This document shows, one piece after another, positions 34,523-44,131 of a stretch of 64,000 nt of DNA. The notes beneath the pieces are model-generated. The model saw nothing but the letters and a program-made list of their open reading frames with translations. It had not been told where the DNA came from and did not search any database. A program made the position numbers and the translations under genes. This DNA comes from Paenochrobactrum pullorum (GTDB lineage: Bacteria; Pseudomonadota; Alphaproteobacteria; Rhizobiales; Rhizobiaceae), in the NCBI RefSeq assembly GCF_041929845.1, contig NZ_JBHEEH010000001.1:1178001-1242000 (forward strand), given 5' to 3'. Within the stretch, counting starts at the first letter, position 1; each line of letters starts with the position of its first letter.

Positions 34523-35014
34523 ATGTCTTCATTTGCTCAAGCTGCCAAATCGCTTTTGCTGAAGGAATTTGTCGGAGCGTTCTTTTTGTCGATGCGCCAC
34601 TTTGTCGGCCCTAAGGCAACTTTGAACTACCCGCATGAAAAAGGCCCTGTAAGCCCACGTTTTCGTGGTGAGCATGCGCTGCGTCGCTACCCGAATGGCG
34701 AAGAGCGCTGTATTGCCTGTAAATTGTGTGAAGCCATTTGCCCGGCACAGGCGATTACCATTGAAGCAGGTCCGCGCCGTAATGATGGTACACGCCGTAC
34801 CGTCCGCTATGATATTGATATGGTAAAGTGCATTTATTGCGGTTTCTGTCAGGAAGCCTGTCCGGTGGATGCGATTGTTGAAGGGCCGAATTTCGAATTC
34901 GCCACTGAAACACGCGAAGAACTTTACTATGACAAAGAAAAACTGCTCGCTAATGGTGACCGTTGGGAACGGGAACTGGCGCGCAATATCGCACTTGATG
35001 CGCCTTATCGCTAA
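34523..35014 (+). CDS. nuoI: NADH-quinone oxidoreductase subunit I
   Basis: NuoI carries the two [4Fe-4S] clusters N6a and N6b. The 163-residue protein contains two ferredoxin motifs, CIACKLCEAICP and CIYCGFCQEACP, and the family N-terminus SLLLKEFVGAFFLSMRHF. The start is the ATG at 34523, preceded by AAGGAG. A gap of 152 nt with several hairpins follows before nuoJ, the longest break within the operon. Confidence 0.98.
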   Translation: MSSFAQAAKSLLLKEFVGAFFLSMRHFVGPKATLNYPHEKGPVSPRFRGEHALRRYPNGEERCIACKLCEAICPAQAITIEAGPRRNDGTRRTVRYDIDMVKCIYCGFCQEACPVDAIVEGPNFEFATETREELYYDKEKLLANGDRWERELARNIALDAPYR

Positions 35015-35032
35015 TCAGCGGTAAATGAATAC

Positions 35033-35147
35033 TTATCGCGCTAAGCGATAATCGAATGGGTGGCGGGTGAAAATCTTGTCACCGGAGTTTAACTTCACGC
35101 TTGGCGTGATGAAAAGAGCAGGCGGAGCAATAGGGCTTCGCCCCGGA
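35033..35147 (+). other. Hairpin-rich 152-nt gap between nuoI and nuoJ
   Basis: Three successive stems are visible: TTATCGC/GCGATAA near 35034-35052, TCACGC-TTG-GCGTGA near 35096-35110, and GGGC-TTC-GCCCC near 35131. No ORF with a ribosome binding site is present. The segment probably affects processing or relative expression of the two halves of the nuo message. Confidence 0.5.
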
Positions 35148-35166
35148 AAGGTGTTGGGGTAAACCC

Positions 35167-35787
35167 ATGCTGACAGGTCTAGCGGCAGCGTTTTTCTATC
35201 TGTTCGCCTTTATCATGATTGCGAGTGCGGTCATGGTCATCTCAGCGCGCAATCCAGTACATTCGGTGCTGTTCCTGATCCTTGCATTCTTTAATGCTGC
35301 GGCGCTGTTTTTGTTAACGGGCGCTGAATTTTTGGCCATGATCCTGCTTCTCGTTTATGTGGGTGCGGTTGCGGTATTGTTCCTCTTTGTTGTGATGATG
35401 CTGGATGTGGATTTTGCTGAACTGAAGCAGGGCGCTTTGCAATATGCGCCTATTGGTGCTTTGGTGGGTCTGATCCTGCTGGCTGAACTGGTTGTTGTTT
35501 TTGTCAGCACCAAGTTTGCGCCGAAGCTCGGTGAAGCAGGCGTGCTGCCAATTCCGGATCCGGCAACACGCACCAATACGCAAGCTTTGGGTGATGTGCT
35601 TTATACCAATTATGTTTTCTTCTTCCAGATCGCCGGCCTCGTTCTTTTGGTTGCGATGATCGGTGCCATTGTGCTGACATTGCGTCATAAACCGAATGTC
35701 AAACGCCAGTCGATCCCGGATCAAGTTGCACGTACACCGGAAACCGCCATCGAAATCGTTAAAGTCGAAACAGGTAAGGGCATCTGA
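35167..35787 (+). CDS. nuoJ: NADH-quinone oxidoreductase subunit J
   Basis: NuoJ is a small membrane subunit of the proton-pumping arm. The 206-residue protein has five hydrophobic segments; the third contains the conserved EFLAMILLLVYVGAVAVLFLFVVMML with the pi-bulge region. The C-terminal tail (PNVKRQSIPDQVARTPETAIEIVKVETGKGI) is hydrophilic and cytoplasmic. nuoK follows after 1 nt. Confidence 0.97.
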   Translation: MLTGLAAAFFYLFAFIMIASAVMVISARNPVHSVLFLILAFFNAAALFLLTGAEFLAMILLLVYVGAVAVLFLFVVMMLDVDFAELKQGALQYAPIGALVGLILLAELVVVFVSTKFAPKLGEAGVLPIPDPATRTNTQALGDVLYTNYVFFFQIAGLVLLVAMIGAIVLTLRHKPNVKRQSIPDQVARTPETAIEIVKVETGKGI

Positions 35788-35788
35788 T

Positions 35789-36097
35789 ATGGTAGTGGGT
35801 ATCGAACATTATCTTACCGTTTCGGCAATCCTGTTTACGCTGGGTGTCTTCGGTATTTTCTTAAACCGTAAAAACGTCATCGTTATTTTGATGTCGGTCG
35901 AGCTTATTTTGCTCTCGGTTAATCTTAATTTTGTGGCGTTTTCTGCAACGCTCGGCGATCTGGTCGGGCAGGTCTTCGCACTCTTCGTTTTGACTGTTGC
36001 GGCTGCTGAAGCAGCTATCGGTCTTGCAATTCTCGTTGTTTTCTTCCGTAACCGCGGCTCCATTGCGGTGGAAGACGTCAATGTTATGAAAGGTTGA
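35789..36097 (+). CDS. nuoK: NADH-quinone oxidoreductase subunit K
   Basis: NuoK is an MrpC-like membrane subunit with three helices and the buried Glu pair used in proton transfer: one in MSVELILLSVNLNFVAFS and one in VAAAEAAIGLAILVVFFR. The product is 102 residues from the ATG at 35789, right after the nuoJ stop; a longer in-frame extension upstream lies inside nuoJ. Confidence 0.98.
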   Translation: MVVGIEHYLTVSAILFTLGVFGIFLNRKNVIVILMSVELILLSVNLNFVAFSATLGDLVGQVFALFVLTVAAAEAAIGLAILVVFFRNRGSIAVEDVNVMKG

Positions 36098-36104
36098 CGG
36101 GCAG

Positions 36105-38090
36105 ATGCTCTATTACGCGATCGTCTTCCTTCCACTCCTGGGCTTTCTGATTGCCGGTCTTTTCGGCAATCAGTTGGGTGCCAAGGCGTGTGAATTTATC
36201 ACTTCCGGCTTTATGGTCGTTGTTGCCGCATTGTCTTGGGTTGCATTTTTCACTGTTGCTATGGGCGACAGCGAACCAATTCGCATCTCCGTCTTGCATT
36301 GGGTAACATCGGGTGAATTGTCATTCGATTGGGCTTTGCGCATTGATACGCTGACAGCAGTGATGCTGGTGGTGGTCAACAGCGTGTCCGCTTTGGTACA
36401 TATTTACTCGATCGGCTATATGCATCATGATCCGCATCGTCCGCGTTTCTTTGCTTACCTGTCGCTGTTTACTTTCGCCATGCTAACATTGGTGACATCG
36501 GATAACCTGATCCAGATGTTCTTTGGTTGGGAAGGTGTTGGTCTTGCATCCTATTTGCTGATTGGCTTCTGGTTCAAAAAACCATCTGCCAATGCTGCGG
36601 CGATGAAGGCTTTCGTGGTCAACCGCGTTGGTGACTTCGGCTTCCTGCTTGGTATCTTCGGTGTGTTTGCTCTGTTTACCGCAGTGGATTACGACACCAT
36701 CTTTAAAGCGGCCGGCACTTATATGAGTGCTGGCGAAGGTGCAGACGAAGTTGTTCTGAACTTCTTGGGGCTTTCCTTGACCAAAGGCTCGGCTTTAACA
36801 GTGGTTTGCCTGCTGTTGTTCATGGGTGCGATGGGTAAATCGGCGCAGTTCCTGCTGCACACTTGGTTGCCGGATGCGATGGAAGGCCCGACACCTGTGT
36901 CGGCTCTCATTCACGCGGCCACCATGGTAACCGCCGGTGTCTTCATGGTTGCGCGTATGTCGCCGATCTTTGAATTGTCACCGGATGCACTCATTGTCGT
37001 GACCATCATTGGTGCCACAACTGCTTTTTTTGCCGCAACCGTTGGTCTGGTGCAAAACGATATTAAGCGCGTCATTGCTTACTCCACCTGTTCACAGCTG
37101 GGTTACATGTTCGTGGCGCTTGGTGTTGGCGCTTATGGTGCGGCGGTGTTCCACCTGTTCACGCATGCTTTCTTTAAAGCACTTCTGTTCTTGGGCGCAG
37201 GTTCTGTGATCCATGCGGTTTCCGACGAGCAGGATATGCGTCGCATGGGCGGTTTGCGCAAACTCATCCCGACCACCTATTGGATGATGATTATCGGGAC
37301 AGTCGCGCTGACAGGTCTTGGTATTCCGGGCACCATCATCGGTACTGCCGGATTTTTCTCCAAAGATGCGATCATTGAATCGGCCTTTGCGTCGACAAGT
37401 CCGGCTGCAGGTTATGCCTTCACTCTTTTGGTTGTGGCTGCACTTTTCACCAGCTTCTATTCATGGCGTCTGATTTTCATGACCTTCCACGGCAAGCCAC
37501 GCGCTTCTGCAGAAGTGATGCATCATGTGCATGATTCACCGCCTGTAATGCTCGTTCCATTGTTCATTCTGGCCTTCGGTGCATTATTTGCCGGTGTGTT
37601 CTTTCTCAGCTATTTCTTCGGCGATCATTATGACGCTTTCTGGAAGGGTGCGCTTTTCACCGCAGCTGACAATCACATTATGGAAGAAGCCCATCACGTA
37701 CCAACTTTGGTCAAGTGGTCACCTTTCATTGTCATGGCAATCGGCTTTGTGCTGGCATGGATTTTCTACATCCGGTCGCCAAAGATCCCTTCGGAACTGG
37801 CCGGACGTCATCCGGGTCTTTACCGGTTCCTGCTCAACAAGTGGTATTTTGACGAGCTCTATGACTTCCTTTTTGTCCGTACTGCACGTGGTCTCGGCCG
37901 TTTCTTCTGGAAAGTCGGTGACGGCTGGCTGATCGACGGCTTTGGCCCGAACGGAATTTCCGCTCGTGTGCTCAATATCACCAACCGTGTTGTTAAAATG
38001 CAGACCGGTTTCCTTTATCACTACGCATTCGCGATGCTGATCGGCGTCGCCGCGCTCGTCACTTGGATGATGCTCGGGAGCACTTTCTGA
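36105..38090 (+). CDS. nuoL: NADH-quinone oxidoreductase subunit L
   Basis: NuoL is the distal antiporter-like proton pump of complex I with the long lateral helix. The 661-residue protein has about 16 hydrophobic segments and the conserved FFGWEGVGLASYLLIGFWF, SAQFLLHTWLPDAMEGPTPVSALIHAATMVTAG (in parts), the Lys-containing broken helices, and an extended C-terminus. Its stop shares one base with the nuoM start. Confidence 0.98.
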   Translation: MLYYAIVFLPLLGFLIAGLFGNQLGAKACEFITSGFMVVVAALSWVAFFTVAMGDSEPIRISVLHWVTSGELSFDWALRIDTLTAVMLVVVNSVSALVHIYSIGYMHHDPHRPRFFAYLSLFTFAMLTLVTSDNLIQMFFGWEGVGLASYLLIGFWFKKPSANAAAMKAFVVNRVGDFGFLLGIFGVFALFTAVDYDTIFKAAGTYMSAGEGADEVVLNFLGLSLTKGSALTVVCLLLFMGAMGKSAQFLLHTWLPDAMEGPTPVSALIHAATMVTAGVFMVARMSPIFELSPDALIVVTIIGATTAFFAATVGLVQNDIKRVIAYSTCSQLGYMFVALGVGAYGAAVFHLFTHAFFKALLFLGAGSVIHAVSDEQDMRRMGGLRKLIPTTYWMMIIGTVALTGLGIPGTIIGTAGFFSKDAIIESAFASTSPAAGYAFTLLVVAALFTSFYSWRLIFMTFHGKPRASAEVMHHVHDSPPVMLVPLFILAFGALFAGVFFLSYFFGDHYDAFWKGALFTAADNHIMEEAHHVPTLVKWSPFIVMAIGFVLAWIFYIRSPKIPSELAGRHPGLYRFLLNKWYFDELYDFLFVRTARGLGRFFWKVGDGWLIDGFGPNGISARVLNITNRVVKMQTGFLYHYAFAMLIGVAALVTWMMLGSTF

Positions 38091-39598
38091 TGACTGACTG
38101 GCCCATTTTATCAACGGTTACGTTTCTGCCGCTCATCGGTGCTCTGCTCATCTTTTTGATTAAAGATGAGGGAGAGGCCGCGCGCCGCAACATTCGTAAT
38201 GTCGCATTACTGACAACAGTTTTTGTATTCATCCTTTCACTGGTCGTTTGGGCCGGCTTCGATAATGAGAATGCCGGTTTCCAGATGGTGGAAAAGATTG
38301 AATGGCTGGGTGGTGGCATCAGCTACCACATGGGCGTCGACGGTATTTCGGTACTGTTCGTTGTGCTCTCGGCTTTCCTGATGCCTTTCTGTATTCTTGC
38401 CAGCTGGCTGTCGGTACAAAAACGCTTGAAGGAATATATGATCGCGTTTCTAATTCTTGAAACGCTGATGATCGGTGTGTTCTGTGCACTCGATCTGTTC
38501 CTCTTCTACGTTTACTTTGAAGCAAGCTTGATCCCGATGTTCATCATCATCGGTGTCTGGGGTGGTGAACGCCGCGTTTATGCATCGTTCAAATTCTTCC
38601 TCTACACGCTGCTTGGTTCGGTTCTGATGCTGATTGCTATCATGGCAATGTACTGGCAGGCAGGCACGATGGATATTGTTGAACTGCATAAGTTCAATTT
38701 CCCGGCCTCAATGCAAACATGGCTGTGGCTGGCATTCTTCGCATCCTTTGCCGTCAAGATGCCGATGTGGCCGGTGCATACATGGTTGCCGGATGCCCAC
38801 GTAGAAGCACCGACTGCCGGTTCGGTTATTCTGGCGGGTATTTTGCTGAAGCTCGGTGGTTACGGTTTCATCCGTTTCTCGCTGCCCATGTTCCCGCTCG
38901 CATCTGCCGATTTCGCACCATTGGTGTTCACGCTCTCGGTTATCGCAATTATCTACACATCACTTGTCGCCTTTGTGCAGACAGACATTAAAAAGCTCAT
39001 TGCTTATTCGTCTGTCGCGCATATGGGGTATGTGACGATGGGTATTTTTGCGGCCAACGAGCAGGGACTTCAGGGCGCGATTTTCCAGATGCTTTCACAC
39101 GGTATCGTGTCGGGCGCACTTTTCCTTGGTGTCGGTGTTATTTATGACCGCATGCATACAAGAGAGATTGCCGCCTTTGGTGGTCTGGTCAACAACATGC
39201 CGAAATATGCTGTTGCATTCCTGATCCTCACCATGGCGAATGTGGGCTTGCCGGGTACTTCTGGTTTCATCGGCGAATTCCTGACATTGTTCGGTGTTTT
39301 CCGTGTGAATACCTGGATTGCGGTTCTTGCAACCTCAGGCGTGATCTTCTCGGCGGTCTATGCCCTTTGGCTCTACCGTCAGGTCATCTTCGGTGCGCTG
39401 ACCAAGGAAAGTCTCAAAGGCATTCTGGATCTCAGCCCGCGTGAAAAGCTGATCCTCTATCCGCTCGTGGCTCTCACGATCTTCTTTGGTGTGTATCCTA
39501 TGCCGGTCTTCGACGTGACTGCCGGTGCAGTACATGCCTTGATTAATCAATACGACGCAGCGCTAGCAAATGCCGCAAGCGCAGCGCTGGCGCAGTAA
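38090..39598 (+). CDS. nuoM: NADH-quinone oxidoreductase subunit M
   Basis: NuoM is the second antiporter-like proton-pumping subunit. The 502-residue product shows YFEASLIPMFIIIGVWGG, KMPMWPVHTWLPDAHVEAPT and FVQTDIKKLIAYSSVAHMG, all hallmarks of NuoM. The start at 38090 overlaps the nuoL stop (TGATG); an in-frame ATG 27 nt upstream lies inside nuoL. Confidence 0.98.
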   Translation: MTDWPILSTVTFLPLIGALLIFLIKDEGEAARRNIRNVALLTTVFVFILSLVVWAGFDNENAGFQMVEKIEWLGGGISYHMGVDGISVLFVVLSAFLMPFCILASWLSVQKRLKEYMIAFLILETLMIGVFCALDLFLFYVYFEASLIPMFIIIGVWGGERRVYASFKFFLYTLLGSVLMLIAIMAMYWQAGTMDIVELHKFNFPASMQTWLWLAFFASFAVKMPMWPVHTWLPDAHVEAPTAGSVILAGILLKLGGYGFIRFSLPMFPLASADFAPLVFTLSVIAIIYTSLVAFVQTDIKKLIAYSSVAHMGYVTMGIFAANEQGLQGAIFQMLSHGIVSGALFLGVGVIYDRMHTREIAAFGGLVNNMPKYAVAFLILTMANVGLPGTSGFIGEFLTLFGVFRVNTWIAVLATSGVIFSAVYALWLYRQVIFGALTKESLKGILDLSPREKLILYPLVALTIFFGVYPMPVFDVTAGAVHALINQYDAALANAASAALAQ

Positions 39599-39616
39599 GG
39601 AATAAGGCGAAGGCCG

Positions 39617-41056
39617 ATGCAGACCGACCTGATAGCTAATCTCACACTCGCAGCTCCGGAGGTTCTCCTTGCCCTGAGCGCGCTTGCGTTGCTCATGATT
39701 GGGGTTTTTTCCGGCTCGCGAGCCTCAACAATCGTCAACGGATTGACCGTTGCCGTGCTGATTGCAGCATTGGCTCTGGTCATTCTGTTCCCGCATGACG
39801 GAAAAGCTTTCGGCGATGCTTATATCGCCGACGGTTTCGGACGCTACATGAAAATCCTGACCCTGATCGGCTCCATCGTGACGCTGATCATGTCGGTCGG
39901 CTATGCGCGTGAAGAAAAGTTCGACAAGTTTGAATTCCCGGTTCTGGTGGTACTTGCCACACTGGGTATGCTCCTGATGGTTTCGGCATCCAATATGCTG
40001 ACACTTTATATGGGCCTCGAATTGCAGTCACTGGCACTTTATGTGCTGGCTGCTTTTAACCGCGACAGTGTTCGTTCCACTGAAGCTGGTTTGAAATATT
40101 TCGTTCTTGGTGCTCTGTCTTCCGGTATGATGCTTTATGGTATCTCACTGGTTTACGGCTATACCGGCCATATCGGCTTTGCAGAAATTGCACAGGCAGT
40201 ATCGGGCGGCGAACGTGAACTCGGACTGGTCTTTGGTCTGGTCTTCATTCTGGCCGGTCTTTGCTTCAAAATTTCGGCTGTTCCGTTCCATATGTGGACA
40301 CCGGATGTGTATGAAGGCTCGCCGACACCAGTAACAGCTTTCTTTGCGGCTGCTCCTAAAATGGCTGCAATGGCGCTGATCATGCGTGTGGTTGGTGAAG
40401 CTTTCGCACCGATTACGCATGACTGGCAGCAGGTGATCATTTTCGTAGCACTTGCTTCCATGATCTTGGGGGCCTTTGCAGCAATCGGTCAGCGCAACAT
40501 CAAACGCCTGATGGCTTATTCATCCATCAGCCATATGGGTTATGCGCTTGTCGGTCTGGCAGCTGGCACCGAAATCGGTGTGCGCGGCGTGCTGATCTAC
40601 ATGCTGATTTACCTCATCATGACCCTTGGCACCTTTGCTTTCATTCTGGCAATGCGCACCAAACAGGGCAGTGTTGAAGGCATTTATGATCTGGCCGGTT
40701 TGTCGCGTTCAAATCCAATGATGGCAACTGCGATGACCATTTTATTGTTCTCGCTTGCCGGTATCCCGCCTTTGGCTGGTTTCTTTGGTAAGTGGTACAC
40801 ATTTGTGGCAGCTGTACAGGCGGGTCTCTATCCGCTGGCGATCATCGGTATCGTGGCTTCTGTTGTTGGTGCTTTCTATTACTTACGCATGATCAAGATC
40901 ATGTGGTTTGATGAACCGGCACCAGAGAAGTTCCTGCCGATGGCCGGTGAACTTCGTTTGGTACTGGGTGTATCAGCATTGCTTACTCTGCTCTATGGCC
41001 TCTATGCAGGTTATGTGGTGGAATGGGCTGCGACTGCTTCCCAGACATTCTTTTGA
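39617..41056 (+). CDS. nuoN: NADH-quinone oxidoreductase subunit N
   Basis: NuoN is the third antiporter-like subunit and the last of the nuo genes. The 479-residue protein has about 14 helices and the conserved GLELQSLALYVLAAFNRDS, KYFVLGALSSGMMLYGISL, PFHMWTPDVYEGSPTPVTAF and IGQRNIKRLMAYSSISHMGYAL. The last codons lie in a 17-bp sequence that is repeated 30 bp downstream. Confidence 0.98.
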   Translation: MQTDLIANLTLAAPEVLLALSALALLMIGVFSGSRASTIVNGLTVAVLIAALALVILFPHDGKAFGDAYIADGFGRYMKILTLIGSIVTLIMSVGYAREEKFDKFEFPVLVVLATLGMLLMVSASNMLTLYMGLELQSLALYVLAAFNRDSVRSTEAGLKYFVLGALSSGMMLYGISLVYGYTGHIGFAEIAQAVSGGERELGLVFGLVFILAGLCFKISAVPFHMWTPDVYEGSPTPVTAFFAAAPKMAAMALIMRVVGEAFAPITHDWQQVIIFVALASMILGAFAAIGQRNIKRLMAYSSISHMGYALVGLAAGTEIGVRGVLIYMLIYLIMTLGTFAFILAMRTKQGSVEGIYDLAGLSRSNPMMATAMTILLFSLAGIPPLAGFFGKWYTFVAAVQAGLYPLAIIGIVASVVGAFYYLRMIKIMWFDEPAPEKFLPMAGELRLVLGVSALLTLLYGLYAGYVVEWAATASQTFF

Positions 41057-41090
41057 TGTCGGATATAAATAATGACATTCTTTTGATGTC
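41044..41090. repeat. Duplicated 17-bp sequence at the nuoN end
   Basis: GACATTCTTTTGATGTC occurs at 41044-41060 and again at 41074-41090. Each copy is itself a small dyad (GACAT/ATGTC). The first copy contains the nuoN stop codon. It looks like a recent local duplication. Confidence 0.8.
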
Positions 41091-41115
41091 TGAATTACAA
41101 AATAAGGAGTGAGCG

Positions 41116-41919
41116 ATGCACTTCTCGCTTTCTCCAATTGCACAAAGTCAATCCTATCGTCTCGAAACATTCGAGACGATAGGTTCGACCAACGCGGTAG
41201 CTCTTGAACGGGCTGCCAGCGGCGATCAGGGTAAAATCTGGTTTGTATCCAAGCGACAGGAAAGTGGCCGTGGCCGTCGAGGCCGAGCATGGTCGACACC
41301 GGAAGGTAATCTGGCTTCCACTTTGCTGCTTGTTGAGCATTTTGATATCAAAATTGCTGCTACATTAGGGTTCGTTGCAGGTTTGAGCCTTGCGGAAGCG
41401 CTTGAAGCTGTTTTTTCAAACAGTGCTACCAAAAATACCACTAAGGTCACCCTCAAATGGCCGAATGATGTTTTCGTCAATGGCGCTAAATTATCCGGCA
41501 TTTTGCTGGAAACAACATTGCTTTCGCAAAATCGCTTTGGCCTAGCGATTGGTATCGGCACCAATATTGTTAGCCATCCGACTGATTTGCCCTATGAAGC
41601 CACATGTTTGCAAAAGCTTGGCAGTGATTGTGATGCGGAAACGCTTTTTATGGCGCTCTCCGATGCATGGGCGGTGAATTATCAGATCTGGAACAATGGC
41701 TTAGGCTTGGATGCTATTCGCCTGAAATGGCTTGAACACGCGCACCAACTGGGCAATCCTGTTTCTGTGATGGTAGATGGTAAACTTGTCGAAGGTGTTT
41801 TTGAAACAATCGATAGTTCTTGCCGACTGGTTATTCGCGCGGATGATGGAATACGCACAACAATTACGGCCGGTGATGTCTATTTTGGTACAGTGGCATC
41901 GGTGCGTAACAACACTTAA
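41116..41919 (+). CDS. birA: Biotin-[acetyl-CoA-carboxylase] ligase
   Basis: BirA activates biotin as biotinyl-AMP and attaches it to AccB. The 267-residue protein lacks the N-terminal helix-turn-helix of enterobacterial BirA and so is probably only an enzyme, not a repressor. It has ETIGSTNAVALE, the biotin loop GRGRRGRAWSTPEGNLASTLLL, KWPNDVFVNGAKLSGILLE, and a C-terminal SH3-like cap. AAGGAG lies 7 nt before the ATG. It follows nuoN by 59 nt, as in Brucella. Confidence 0.95.
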   Translation: MHFSLSPIAQSQSYRLETFETIGSTNAVALERAASGDQGKIWFVSKRQESGRGRRGRAWSTPEGNLASTLLLVEHFDIKIAATLGFVAGLSLAEALEAVFSNSATKNTTKVTLKWPNDVFVNGAKLSGILLETTLLSQNRFGLAIGIGTNIVSHPTDLPYEATCLQKLGSDCDAETLFMALSDAWAVNYQIWNNGLGLDAIRLKWLEHAHQLGNPVSVMVDGKLVEGVFETIDSSCRLVIRADDGIRTTITAGDVYFGTVASVRNNT

Positions 41920-42019
41920 ACAGTTAATTATTAAGTTGTGATCAGCTGCGGGCTTGCAATGCTTAGTTATTCAGTCCACCTGTTCATCAACAATAGTGAT
42001 TATGAATTAAGGAGGCTCT

Positions 42020-43696
42020 ATGCCCCGCACACACAGTACTCAACTCGTCTTTTTGCCGCTAGGCGGTGTCGGTGAAATCGGTATGAACTTAGCCATGTAT
42101 GGCTATGGACCCGAGGAGAACCGTGAGTGGATTGTGGTTGATATGGGGGTGAGCTTTGCCGGACCCGAACATCCGGGCGCTGATTTGATCCTGCCGGATA
42201 TCCGTTTTCTGGAAGCTGAAAAGCACAATGTGCGCGCCATTATCATCACGCACGCGCATGAAGATCATTATGGCGCCTTGCTGGATTTGTGGCCGCGCAT
42301 TAAAGCGCCGGTTTATGCCACGCCTTTTACGGCTGGTTTGCTGGAAGCTAAACGTCAGGGCGAATATAATGCCCCTGAAATTCCGGTAACCATCTATAAA
42401 GCCGGTGAAACTTTCGAAGCAGGGCCTTTCAAGATCGAAGCTTTGGCGGTCACGCATTCGATCCCTGAACCAGTATCATTGGCAATTACCACTGAACTTG
42501 GCACCGTTATTCATACGGGTGACTGGAAAATCGATCCGGAACCAACTTTGGGACCGTTGATTGATGAAGCTCGCTTCCGCGCACTTGGTGATGCCGGTGT
42601 GCTCGCGCTGATCTGTGACAGTACCAATGCATTGCGTGAAGGTGAATCACCATCCGAACGTGAAGTGTCGAACAGTCTGCGGGAATTGATTGAAAAAGCG
42701 CGTGGCCGTGTTGCGATCACCACTTTCTCATCCAATGTCGGCCGTATTCGCTCTATCGCCGAGGCTGCACGTGATGCCGGCCGTCAGGTGCTGATCGTTG
42801 GCCGCTCGATGAAACGTGCCATTTCGGTTGCGACCGAACTTGGCTATATGGAAGGCTTGCCGGAATTTTTGAGCGAAGAAGATTATGGCTATATTCCGCG
42901 TGAAAATGTGGTGATGATTTTGACCGGTAGTCAGGGGGAATCGCGCGCGGCATTAGCCAAATTATCCCGCGATGAAATGCGTAGCCTTGCGCTGACCGCC
43001 GGAGACACGGTGATTTATTCGTCGCGTGCCATTCCGGGCAATGAAAAAGCTATTATCGAGACCAAGAATCGCTTGATCGAGCAGGGCATCAAAATCATCA
43101 CCGATGAAGATGGTTTGGTGCATGTTTCCGGCCACCCGCGTCGTAATGAATTGCGTCAGATGTATAAGTGGGTACGTCCGCAAATTTTGGTGCCGGTGCA
43201 TGGTGAGGCGGCTCATCTTGTTGGTCAGGCGTCACTTGGAGCGATGGAAGGTATCGGCCAGATTGCACAAGTGCGCGACGGCGGTATTTTGAAATTGGCA
43301 CCAGGTGAAGCAAAAGTCATTGACGAAGCACCGATTGGCCGTTTGTTTAAAGACGGAAAGCTGATTGGCGACGAAGATGAAGTCGGTATCACCGAACGTC
43401 GCAAGCTGGCTTATGTCGGTCATGTTGCCGTTTCTGTTCTGCTCGATAGCAACCTGAAGATTGAAGGTGAACCGGATGTGGTAGCCTTTGGCTTGCCGGA
43501 AGAGGACGGGCAGGGTGATCTGATTGAAGACATTCTTTATGATGCCGCGACGAGTGCGATTGAAAGCATTCCAAGAGCACGCCGTAAGGATTTGGGTCTG
43601 GTGCAGGAATCAGTGCGCCGTGCAGTGCGCGCTAGCGCTAACGAGGTTTGGGGTAAAAAGCCGGTCGTGACGGTTTTTGTAAACCGCACCCGTTAA
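42020..43696 (+). CDS. rnj: Ribonuclease J
   Basis: RNase J is a metallo-beta-lactamase/beta-CASP nuclease with 5'-3' exo- and endonuclease activity in rRNA and mRNA processing. The 558-residue product has the zinc motif HAHEDHYGA (from residue 78), HTGDWKID, CDSTNA, the beta-CASP motif STFSSNVGRIRSIAEAA-like segment, and HVSGHPRRNELRQMYKWVRP. A strong AAGGAGG precedes the ATG. The gene is followed closely by mce and DUF1467, as in other Hyphomicrobiales. Confidence 0.95.
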   Translation: MPRTHSTQLVFLPLGGVGEIGMNLAMYGYGPEENREWIVVDMGVSFAGPEHPGADLILPDIRFLEAEKHNVRAIIITHAHEDHYGALLDLWPRIKAPVYATPFTAGLLEAKRQGEYNAPEIPVTIYKAGETFEAGPFKIEALAVTHSIPEPVSLAITTELGTVIHTGDWKIDPEPTLGPLIDEARFRALGDAGVLALICDSTNALREGESPSEREVSNSLRELIEKARGRVAITTFSSNVGRIRSIAEAARDAGRQVLIVGRSMKRAISVATELGYMEGLPEFLSEEDYGYIPRENVVMILTGSQGESRAALAKLSRDEMRSLALTAGDTVIYSSRAIPGNEKAIIETKNRLIEQGIKIITDEDGLVHVSGHPRRNELRQMYKWVRPQILVPVHGEAAHLVGQASLGAMEGIGQIAQVRDGGILKLAPGEAKVIDEAPIGRLFKDGKLIGDEDEVGITERRKLAYVGHVAVSVLLDSNLKIEGEPDVVAFGLPEEDGQGDLIEDILYDAATSAIESIPRARRKDLGLVQESVRRAVRASANEVWGKKPVVTVFVNRTR

Positions 43697-43724
43697 ATCA
43701 TAATTGAATCAGCGGGAGGGGTAC

Positions 43725-44129
43725 ATGCTGGGACGATTAAATCATGTGGCGATTGCTGTGCCGGATCTGGGGACAGCAATCAAACTTTACCAAGATACGC
43801 TTGGTGCCACGGTTACTGCTCCTCAGGCATTGCCTGAGCATGGCGTGACTGTCGCTTTCATTGATGTCGGCAACACAAAAATTGAATTGCTGGAGCCGCT
43901 GGGCGAAAAATCTTCCATTCAAAGCTTTATTGATCGCAATCCATCTGGCGGCATGCATCATGTTTGCTATGAAGTGGCTGATATTTTGCAGGCGCGTGAC
44001 CAGCTGAAGGCAGAAGGTGCGCGTATTTTGGGAGACGGCGAACCTAAAATCGGTGCGCATGGTAAACCGGTTTTATTTTTGCATCCCAAAGACTTTAACG
44101 GTACATTGATTGAGTTGGAAGAGGTTTAA
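43725..44129 (+). CDS. mce: Methylmalonyl-CoA epimerase
   Basis: It interconverts the R and S forms of methylmalonyl-CoA in propionyl-CoA breakdown. The 134-residue protein is a vicinal-oxygen-chelate fold with two modules: RLNHVAIAVPDLGTAIKLYQ with metal ligand His7, and GGMHHVCYEVAD, ending GTLIELEEV with the terminal Glu ligand. The start at 43725 follows GGGAGGGG; an in-frame ATG 21 nt upstream is rejected because it overlaps this ribosome binding site region. DUF1467 follows after 2 nt. Confidence 0.93.
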   Translation: MLGRLNHVAIAVPDLGTAIKLYQDTLGATVTAPQALPEHGVTVAFIDVGNTKIELLEPLGEKSSIQSFIDRNPSGGMHHVCYEVADILQARDQLKAEGARILGDGEPKIGAHGKPVLFLHPKDFNGTLIELEEV

Positions 44130-44131
44130 TC

